A program made the translations under genes and the position numbers. DNA of 64,000 nucleotides from Pseudomonas sp. R76. Lineage in GTDB: Bacteria; Pseudomonadota; Gammaproteobacteria; Pseudomonadales; Pseudomonadaceae. The stretch covers positions 6,262,001 to 6,326,000 of the forward strand of contig NZ_CP019428.1 of NCBI RefSeq assembly GCF_009834565.1, written 5' to 3'. Shown here piece by piece: positions 58,431 to 64,000 of this stretch. The notes under the pieces were generated by a model, which saw only the letters and a list, made by a program, of their open reading frames with translations, did not search any database and had not been told where the DNA came from. The first letter of the stretch is position 1. Every line of letters begins with the position of its first letter.

Positions 58431-59194
58431 TGTTCCCGCAGCAGTTGGCGCACGTGGCTGGAGGCGGCGCGGTTGGTGGCGCCCAGGCGCCCGCTCAAAT
58501 CCTGGCTGCTGACATCCTTGATCGCACTGATCAGGCAATCGCTGACCCGCACCACATCGTCCGCCGTCGGCTGTTCAATCTGGGTCACCGACAGGGTTTC
58601 CCAGAGCAGACCGAGGCTGGCATAACTGTCGATGTCATAAGCCATGGGCGGCACGCTCGCAGCCAGGGCTTCCAGCTCTTCGACGCTGCGCAAGGTCACC
58701 CGCGCCGCCGAGGCCTTGCCCATGGCGTGCACCATCACGCCGGGGTCACGCAGGGCGATCAAACGGTTGGCCTGGTAGCCGTGGGCGAGGAACGCGCCGG
58801 ACATGGCCTTGCCCACCAGCAGCGCGATCACCGGGTGCCCGGCCAACCGCGCGCGAGCGTAACTGTCGGCGGCGGCGGCCAGGGCCTGATGAATGCCCAG
58901 GGCTTCTTCGCGACGGCCATAGGCTTGGCTGGGCACGTCGACGATGGCGATGATCGGGCGCTTGTCGCCGCGAGCGATGGCGTCGTCCACGGCTTTGGCC
59001 AGGCCCCAACCTTCCAGCAGGCCAACTTCACCATTACGCGCACGCGGGAAGCGGTTTTGTGCGTCGGTGACCACGGCGATGAAGCGCACGGGCCGCTCAC
59101 CCAAGACGCCGTCGGCGACTTTCAGCGAGGCTGGCAAACCGTCCACCGGCGTGGCGCCGGCGCTCAAAGCGTTGAACCACTGCAAGCCTCTCAT
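58424..59194 (-). CDS. mdcE: Malonate decarboxylase subunit gamma
   Basis: 256 aa, carboxyltransferase (crotonase-like) fold, one half of the malonyl-S-ACP decarboxylase with MdcD. Visible: ARNGEVGLLEGWGLAKAVDDAI, IIAIVDVPSQAYGRREEALGIHQ, and GKAMSGAFLAHGYQANRLIAL forming the oxyanion region. Overlaps mdcD by four bases. A longer frame to 59536 is out of the conserved region. Confidence 0.92.
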   Translation of the reverse strand: MRGLQWFNALSAGATPVDGLPASLKVADGVLGERPVRFIAVVTDAQNRFPRARNGEVGLLEGWGLAKAVDDAIARGDKRPIIAIVDVPSQAYGRREEALGIHQALAAAADSYARARLAGHPVIALLVGKAMSGAFLAHGYQANRLIALRDPGVMVHAMGKASAARVTLRSVEELEALAASVPPMAYDIDSYASLGLLWETLSVTQIEQPTADDVVRVSDCLISAIKDVSSQDLSGRLGATNRAASSHVRQLLREQW

Positions 59195-60033
59195 GAGCGC
59201 TCTCCTTGATACAGGTCGCGAACCGTCGCCGCGTCGATCTGCGGCGTAGCATCCAGCTCGGCCAGGCGCGCCAGGTAGAACTCGACCTGACGGCTGCGTT
59301 GTTGTGTGGGCAAGCCTTGTTGCAGCAGCTCGGTAACGGTCTGCTGAATCTGCGCCACATCGTCCGCCACGTAGCAGTCGGCCAAGCCGCTGTTGAAACG
59401 TTGCTCGCCGCCCGTGAGGCTCCAGATAAACGGGCGGTCGCGGGAGTCGTATTCGTCCAGCCCGGCTTCCTGCTCGATCACTTGCGGACCATTCAGGCCC
59501 AGGCGCGCTTCGCGGGTCACCACCAGATAGCTGCACAGCCCAGCGGCGATGGACATGCCGCCAAAGCAGCCGACACTGCCCGCCACCACGCCCACCACCG
59601 GCTGGTACTGGCGCAGATCGACAATCGCCGCGTGGATGTCGGCAATCGCCGCCAGGCCGAGGTTGGCTTCCTGCAGGCGCACGCCGCCAGTCTCCAGCAG
59701 CAGTACCGCGCGCGTCGGGACGCCCTTGCGGTTGTCTTCAGCCGCCAGTTCCAAGGCACCGGCGATTTTCGCGCCGCCGACTTCACCGAGGCTGCCGCCC
59801 TGAAAGTTGCCTTCGATAGCGGCCACCACCACCGGCTTTCCGGCGATGCTACCTTTGGCGATCACCACGCCGTCATCGGCCTGGGGCACTACACCTTGGC
59901 GGCTGAGCCAGGGCGACATCACGCGTTGGAACGGGTCGATCAGTTCGCGATACGTGCCGGCGTCCAGCAAGGCCTTGGCCCGCTGCCGTGCACCGAGTTC
60001 CACGAAGCTGTGTTTGCTGAGCAAGTCAGTCAT
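59191..60033 (-). CDS. mdcD: Malonate decarboxylase subunit beta
   Basis: 280 aa carboxyltransferase subunit. Key segments: DDGVVIAKGSIAGKPVVVAAIEGNFQGGSLGEVGGAKI, VLLLETGGVRLQEANLGL, and GSVGCFGGMSIAAGLCSYLVV. Works with MdcE to release CO2 from malonyl-S-ACP, leaving acetyl-S-ACP. ATG 60033 overlaps the mdcC stop by eight bases. Confidence 0.93.
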   Translation of the reverse strand: MTDLLSKHSFVELGARQRAKALLDAGTYRELIDPFQRVMSPWLSRQGVVPQADDGVVIAKGSIAGKPVVVAAIEGNFQGGSLGEVGGAKIAGALELAAEDNRKGVPTRAVLLLETGGVRLQEANLGLAAIADIHAAIVDLRQYQPVVGVVAGSVGCFGGMSIAAGLCSYLVVTREARLGLNGPQVIEQEAGLDEYDSRDRPFIWSLTGGEQRFNSGLADCYVADDVAQIQQTVTELLQQGLPTQQRSRQVEFYLARLAELDATPQIDAATVRDLYQGERS

Positions 60034-60325
60034 GGCCGATCTCCTCGAAGCCCTGCTCCAGGCGCAAACGCACCACGCCGGGCGTGGCACCGAAATCGTG
60101 GATATCGATCTTCAAGGCCGGAGGTGTGTGCTCCTGGAAAATCCGTTCAAACAGATGCTGCCAGCGCTGTTCGGCGCCATTCACCGAGGTCTGCACCTGA
60201 ATGGTCAGGGTGCCAGGCGTGCCCGGTTCCAGCAGCACTTCCAGGTCGCCGGAGCCGACGCAACCCACCAGCGCACGGCCTTTTGGCGGCTGCCCGGCGG
60301 GGAATTCAAAGGATAAGGTTTCCAT
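60026..60325 (-). CDS. mdcC: Malonate decarboxylase acyl carrier protein
   Basis: 99 aa. The prosthetic-group attachment site is the Ser of VGCVGSGDLEVL near residue 26, as in citrate lyase ACP relatives. Carries acetyl and malonyl on the phosphoribosyl-dephospho-CoA arm. One-base overlap with the mdcB stop. Confidence 0.92.
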   Translation of the reverse strand: METLSFEFPAGQPPKGRALVGCVGSGDLEVLLEPGTPGTLTIQVQTSVNGAEQRWQHLFERIFQEHTPPALKIDIHDFGATPGVVRLRLEQGFEEIGHD

Positions 60326-61158
60326 CAAAACGCTCCGTCGAGGCGGTCGATAAACAGGCAGGCGGCCAACAGGTCGGCGGCGCCGCCGGGGGAGGCATTC
60401 AGGGCCAGCAATTGGTCGTCGAGTTCGTGCAGTTGGCGGCGACCGGCGAGGCTTGCGCTGCCGCCTGCGTCCAGCACGGCTTGGGCGCCGCGTTGCATGG
60501 CGAGCAGGCCTTCGGTGCCGGCGCGGTAGAGCACGCAAGTGTCGGCGAGGTCAGTCATGATCGCTAGCAAAGCGTCCAGGCGCGCGTTCTGTTCGCCAGC
60601 GTTTTGCAGGCGGCTTTTGTGCAGTTGCGGCAGGCCACGTTGCATCACGGACGGGAAGCCCAGTTGTGCTTCTTCACGGGCACCGCGCGCGCCGTAGCGC
60701 TGGGCGACTTGGGCGCCGTGGCTCATCGGCTGCGGCGCGTAGCGGTCGTTAAGCAGGGCCAACTTTGCCGCCGTCAGCGTGACGGCCCGAGGCTCCAGCG
60801 CCGCCGCAGCGGTGAGCAAACCGAGGGCCCAGATCGCGCCGCGATGGGTGTTCACACCCTTGGTGGTGGTGAGCATCGCCTGCTCGCCTTCCCGGCCGAT
60901 GCGCCCAAGGGCTTCGCGCAAAGGCAAACCCACTTCGCCGAATTCAAGCGCGGCCTCCGCCATTTCCTTGAACATCGGCCACAGCGACAACGCCGAAGCG
61001 TGCATCAACCCCAGGTGCAAATCGCTGTGGGCGCCATTGCCGCGGCGGTCCACCAAGGCGGGTTTGGGCGACAAGTCAGCCTCATCGATCAACGCATCGA
61101 CGGCCATGTCCGCCAGGCGATCAGCCAGGCTCAGTTCGTGCAGTTTAAGGGCGCGCAT
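60325..61158 (-). CDS. mdcB: Triphosphoribosyl-dephospho-CoA synthase
   Basis: 277 aa, CitG-like. Makes the prosthetic-group precursor from dephospho-CoA and ATP. Family motifs: [42 protein letters not shown] and [16 protein letters not shown]. Its ATG directly follows the mdcA TAA without a gap. Confidence 0.92.
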   Translation of the reverse strand: MRALKLHELSLADRLADMAVDALIDEADLSPKPALVDRRGNGAHSDLHLGLMHASALSLWPMFKEMAEAALEFGEVGLPLREALGRIGREGEQAMLTTTKGVNTHRGAIWALGLLTAAAALEPRAVTLTAAKLALLNDRYAPQPMSHGAQVAQRYGARGAREEAQLGFPSVMQRGLPQLHKSRLQNAGEQNARLDALLAIMTDLADTCVLYRAGTEGLLAMQRGAQAVLDAGGSASLAGRRQLHELDDQLLALNASPGGAADLLAACLFIDRLDGAF

Positions 61159-62829
61159 TTACCAGCTCCTGAACTTGGCGGGCGGGTTGTACAAGCCACC
61201 GGACCACTCCACCAGGTCGGCCACGCTCTTGGCGGCCAACAGCTCGCGGGTGGCGTCGGTGCGGCGAATGCCGAGGTCCTCGGGCAAGGCAATCAGGCCT
61301 TCGCGGCGCATGCGCGCGGTGTCCTTGGGGTTGTGGCGCAGGCCGATGGCGGTGACGCCAGCGACGGCGGCGATCATCGCCTGGCGCTCTTCGAGCGAGC
61401 GCGCCTTGTACAGGTAGGCGATGCCTTCTTCGGTGAGCAAGTGGGTGACGTCGTCGCCGTAGATCATGATCGGCGCCAGCGGCATGCCGCTTTTGCGCGC
61501 CACTTCTACGGCGTCGAGGGTCTCGACGAAGGTCGGTTTGCCGCCTTCCTGGAAGGTTTCGACCATCTGCACCACGAGTTTTTTGCCACGTTCGAGCAAG
61601 GCTTCCGGCGCGTCGTCGTGGCGCATATCCAGCCATGCCGGGGTGCCATGGCGACGGCCGCGCGGGTCGTGGCCCATGTTGGGCGCGCCACCAAAACCGG
61701 CGAGGCGCCCACGGGTGACGGTACTGGAATGCCCGTCGCCATCCACCTGCAGCGTGGCGCCGATAAACAGGTCCACCGCGTATTGGCCGGCGAGCTGGCA
61801 GAACATCCGGTTGGAGCGCATCGAGCCGTCGCGGCCGGTGAAGAACACATCCGGGCGGGCGGCGATGTAGTTTTCCATGCCCAATTCGGTGCCGAAGCAA
61901 TGCACGCTTTCGACCCAGCCACTTTCGATGGCGGGGATCAGGGTTGGGTGCGGGTTGAGGGTCCAGTTGCGGCAGATTTTGCCCTTCAGTCCGAGAGATT
62001 CGCCGTAAGTCGGCAGGATCAACTCGATGGCAGCGGTGTTGAAGCCGATGCCATGGTTAAGCGACTGCACGTTGTGTTTTTCGTAGATGCCACGGATCGC
62101 CATCATCGCCATCAGCACATGCACCGGCTTGATATGGCGCGGGTCGCGGGTAAACAGCGGCTCGATGTAGAAAGGCTTGTCGGCCACCACCACAAAATCC
62201 ACCCAACTTGCCGGGATATCGACGCGGGGCAAATCGGTGACGTCATCCACCAACTGGTTGACCTGCACGATCACGATGCCGTCGCTGAACGCGGCAGGCT
62301 CGATCAACGCCGGGGTGTCTTCGGTGCTGGCGCCGGTGTAGATATTGCCGGCGCGGTCGGCCATGAAACCGGCCGAGAGCACGACGTTGGGGATCAGGTC
62401 CACCACCAGCCGCGCGTAGAGTTCGATGTAGGTGTGGATCGCGCCGATTTCCAGCAGGCCGTCTTCGAGCAACTGGCTGATGCGCAGGGATTGGGTGCCG
62501 GCGAAGGAGAAATCCAGCTTGCGCGCGATGCCCTTTTCAAACAGATCCAGGTGCTCGGAACGGCCGACACTGGGCATGATCATGTGCAAATCGTGGAGCT
62601 TGGCCGGGTCGGCCTTGGCCAGGGAGCGCGAGAGGAAGTCGGCCTGCTTCTGGTTGTTGCCCTCCAGCACCACGCGGTCGCCGGGAAGAATCAGGGCTTC
62701 CAGCGCCTCGACGATTCTGTCACTGGGCAGCACCGCCCCGTCTGCGTATTGCTTGACCAGCCCGAGGCGCCGCTGCTTCTCGTCGCGCCGCCGCGTCCAG
62801 CGCGAGTCGGGGGTGATGGTTGTTGTCAT
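61159..62829 (-). CDS. mdcA: Malonate decarboxylase subunit alpha
   Basis: 556 aa acetyl-S-ACP:malonate ACP transferase, first gene of the operon. CoA-transferase-like: DRIVEALEALILPGDRVVLEGNNQKQADFLSRSLA at the N terminus, NVVLSAGFMADRAGNIYTG, HCFGTELGMENYIAARPDVFFTGRDGS, and GLRHNPKDTARMRREGL near the end. ATG 62829 is set by length and by the upstream GGAGCGACC. The promoter lies in the repeat-rich gap to the right. Confidence 0.95.
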   Translation of the reverse strand: MTTTITPDSRWTRRRDEKQRRLGLVKQYADGAVLPSDRIVEALEALILPGDRVVLEGNNQKQADFLSRSLAKADPAKLHDLHMIMPSVGRSEHLDLFEKGIARKLDFSFAGTQSLRISQLLEDGLLEIGAIHTYIELYARLVVDLIPNVVLSAGFMADRAGNIYTGASTEDTPALIEPAAFSDGIVIVQVNQLVDDVTDLPRVDIPASWVDFVVVADKPFYIEPLFTRDPRHIKPVHVLMAMMAIRGIYEKHNVQSLNHGIGFNTAAIELILPTYGESLGLKGKICRNWTLNPHPTLIPAIESGWVESVHCFGTELGMENYIAARPDVFFTGRDGSMRSNRMFCQLAGQYAVDLFIGATLQVDGDGHSSTVTRGRLAGFGGAPNMGHDPRGRRHGTPAWLDMRHDDAPEALLERGKKLVVQMVETFQEGGKPTFVETLDAVEVARKSGMPLAPIMIYGDDVTHLLTEEGIAYLYKARSLEERQAMIAAVAGVTAIGLRHNPKDTARMRREGLIALPEDLGIRRTDATRELLAAKSVADLVEWSGGLYNPPAKFRSW

Positions 62830-62909
62830 GGTCGCTCCACGGGGTTTGCTGTCGTGGGCTTACCTTAGGAGTGAAAGTGGGGGGTATCAATCAAGCCCAA
62901 CGGCGGATC

Positions 62910-62926
62910 GTTACGGCTGGAGTAAC
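62910..62926. promoter_or_regulatory. Candidate MdcR operator upstream of mdcA
   Basis: GTTAC-N7-GTAAC contains a T-N11-A core typical of LysR-type sites and is centred about 88 bases upstream of mdcA. It is the clearest inverted repeat before the operon apart from the REP elements. Assignment to MdcR is inferred. Confidence 0.4.
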
Positions 62927-62972
62927 AGAGCATCAGCAAACGCGGACTCACGCTGAACAAAGATTAAAAATT

Positions 62973-63108
62973 GATCGTTCCCACGCTCTGCGTGGGAATG
63001 CCGCTTGGGGCGCTCCGCGCTCCGCCAGTCAGTGCAATTCTCGAGTCGTGAACGAAGGTGACGCGGAGCGTCACAAGATGCATTTCCACGCGGAGCGTGG
63101 GAACGATC
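62973..63108. repeat. Palindromic intergenic repeat (GATCGTTCCCACGC family), expanded copy
   Basis: Ends GATCGTTCCCACGCTCTG and GTGGGAACGATC as in other copies, but the central part is about 25-35 bases longer than at 7043 or 55576 and has GCGCTCCGCGC in place of GACGCTCCGCGTC on the left. Confidence 0.85.
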
Positions 63109-63135
63109 AACTGGATTCGAGCCGAATGAAGCTCA

Positions 63136-63230
63136 AAATGTGGGAGCGGGCTTGCTCGCGAATGCGGTGGGTCAGTTGCACATTTACCGACTGACACCCT
63201 GCATTCGCGAGCAAGCCCGCTCCCACATTT
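63136..63230. repeat. REPIN-type inverted repeat pair (GCGGGCTTGCTCGCGAATGCGG family)
   Basis: AAATGTGGGAGCGGGC and mirror GCCCGCTCCCACATTT, spacer GTCAGTTGC...GACTGACAC. Two unlike repeat families thus stand side by side in the gap 62830-63262, which holds no gene. Confidence 0.88.
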
Positions 63231-63262
63231 GTTCGGTGGTGTTCAGGGAAATCGCATCATTG

Positions 63263-63691
63263 TCACCAATGGTCAGCCAACAAGTTTTCCACTTCATTCA
63301 GCAGTACTGTCGCGCCATCCATCAACTGCCCAAGCAACGCCTCATCCTCATCCATATACCCTTCATATTCCGCCAGGTTTCGGCGCTCATGACACAGCGC
63401 CAGTAACCTCACCTGCACCTTGCTCACGTCGGCGGTGTGAATCAAACATTGAAACACCAAATAGCGTTTGTCAGAACGATACCCATGCAGGCGTAAAGCT
63501 GTGAGTGCACTAGCGTGGGCGGCGTTGTAGGCCAAGTCGAAACGACTGGCGAACGATAACTGTGAATTACTGGCATCCCTTAACCGATCCCGCGCCGAGC
63601 GCATCAGCCCATCACACTCCTTGCGATCCGGCGGCTCAGCCTTCAAGCCACCGCTACGTTGCAGGTTCTCCAGATTTGCCTTGCTGTCCAT
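63263..63691 (-). CDS. HEPN domain protein, probable toxin or partner of the adjacent MNT protein
   Basis: 142 aa all-helical protein. RSARDRLRDASN, FDLAYNAAHASALTALRLHGYRS and CHERRNLAEYEG (about 100-111) follow the HEPN pattern; the Arg plus Tyr of RNLAEY stand where the RNase or AMP-acceptor motif of HEPN proteins lies. It overlaps the upstream nucleotidyltransferase gene by 38 bases. In MntA-HepT systems the HEPN protein is the toxin, silenced by AMPylation on a Tyr. Activity is inferred. Start ATG 63691. Confidence 0.75.
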   Translation of the reverse strand: MDSKANLENLQRSGGLKAEPPDRKECDGLMRSARDRLRDASNSQLSFASRFDLAYNAAHASALTALRLHGYRSDKRYLVFQCLIHTADVSKVQVRLLALCHERRNLAEYEGYMDEDEALLGQLMDGATVLLNEVENLLADHW

Positions 63692-64000
63692 CCATGGATT
63701 CCAAGGGGTTGCCCCCAATCAGATTGATCTTGGCTTGCTGCACGACCCGCTGCACAAAACTGTTCCCGGCATTCCATTTGCCGATCCAGTCTTCAGGGGT
63801 GTAAAGCGTCGGGTTGATGGTGCGGCCCAGTTGCTCTTCCAGCGGTATGAGCTGCTCCATGACTTCACTGTAGTTGAGGCTTTGGCCGATCAGCATCAGA
63901 TCTATGTCACTGGATGAGTGCGCCTCACCCTTGGCGATAGAGCCGTAGATAAAGGCCCAGGTTATCTGCTCGGCGAACGGTGCCAATGCATTGCGCAAGG
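63654..64000 (-). CDS. Minimal nucleotidyltransferase (MNT) protein, 5' end beyond the window
   Basis: Partial, at least 115 residues; the reading frame stays open to the right edge and the first codon there (TTG) is unlikely to be the true start. The nucleotidyltransferase signature FIYGSIAKGEAHSSSDIDLMLIG gives GSxxxGE and DxD metal-binding residues. Homologues usually begin with a winged-helix domain, so a large N-terminal part is probably outside. The pair with the HEPN gene resembles MntA-HepT toxin-antitoxin modules. Confidence 0.75.
   Translation of the reverse strand, partial: LRNALAPFAEQITWAFIYGSIAKGEAHSSSDIDLMLIGQSLNYSEVMEQLIPLEEQLGRTINPTLYTPEDWIGKWNAGNSFVQRVVQQAKINLIGGNPLESMDGQQGKSGEPAT

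Noticed and set aside
60604..62868. 754-residue open frame on the plus strand opposite mdcA and mdcB
   Set aside because: Antisense shadow caused by high GC and codon bias; low-complexity composition rich in His, Gln, Gly, Val, no recognisable domain, and the minus-strand genes are certain.

Overview
The window reads as a chromosome segment of a fluorescent Pseudomonas (P. fluorescens group). The basis is high GC, closely packed genes, many recognisable Pseudomonas orthologues (dbpA, yccS, epd-pgk-fba, metK, ahcY, metF, mltA, rhlE, bioA, rsmE, mdc operon) and dense REP-type inverted repeats carrying GTGGGAGC arms. No rRNA, tRNA, CRISPR array, prophage or insertion sequence was found. Gene calls rest on reading the translations and recalled family motifs; no database search was possible.

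Layout. 150-5562: a TldD/TldE-type protease pair, an RhlA-like hydroxyalkanoyloxyalkanoate synthase and a DHA2-type MFS exporter. 5645-13202: dbpA, a YhiN-type flavoprotein, yccS, a periplasmic solute-binding protein, an ElaA-type acetyltransferase, a winged-helix protein and a YgjP-type metallopeptidase. 13245-16772: a REC-PAS-GGDEF-EAL protein, a PL7 alginate lyase and a small secreted protein. 16800-19406 is accessory in character: a 620-base gene-poor stretch with a strongly structured candidate RNA leader in front of a DUF3077-type gene, then a hipBA toxin-antitoxin pair bounded by two near-identical terminator hairpins. 19424-25818 (minus strand) is central carbon metabolism: tkt, epd, pgk, two small lipoproteins, fba.

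26078-40935 holds much of the S-adenosylmethionine cycle: an ArsR-methyltransferase fusion regulator directly upstream of metK, then, about 10 kb further on, ahcY behind an S-adenosylhomocysteine riboswitch, then metF. Between them lie ligB, small exported proteins, a cytochrome c, mltA, a MAPEG protein, a Na+/H+ antiporter, a formate/nitrite-family channel, and an orphan protein that closely resembles the type III effector phospholipase ExoU but has no chaperone gene or secretion genes beside it.

41066-54611: solute-binding protein, rhlE, NTF2-like protein, LysR regulators, yceI-cybB, bioA, rsmE, an amino-acid-binding protein next to a D-amino-acid dehydrogenase, a hemolysin III protein and a split chromate transporter. 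54649-62829 is a full malonate catabolic locus: mdcR, then on the minus strand the overlapping operon mdcA-B-C-D-E-G-H followed by the malonate transporter madLM. The window closes with an MNT-HEPN type pair that runs off the right edge.

The signals most worth a second look are the ExoU-like orphan with a Shine-Dalgarno-sequestering hairpin, the three-way-junction RNA leader at 17289-17364, the hipBA operator lying exactly in its promoter spacer, the two palindromes between tkt and the ArsR-methyltransferase gene, and the loss of a metal-ligand Asn in the EAL domain at 13245.
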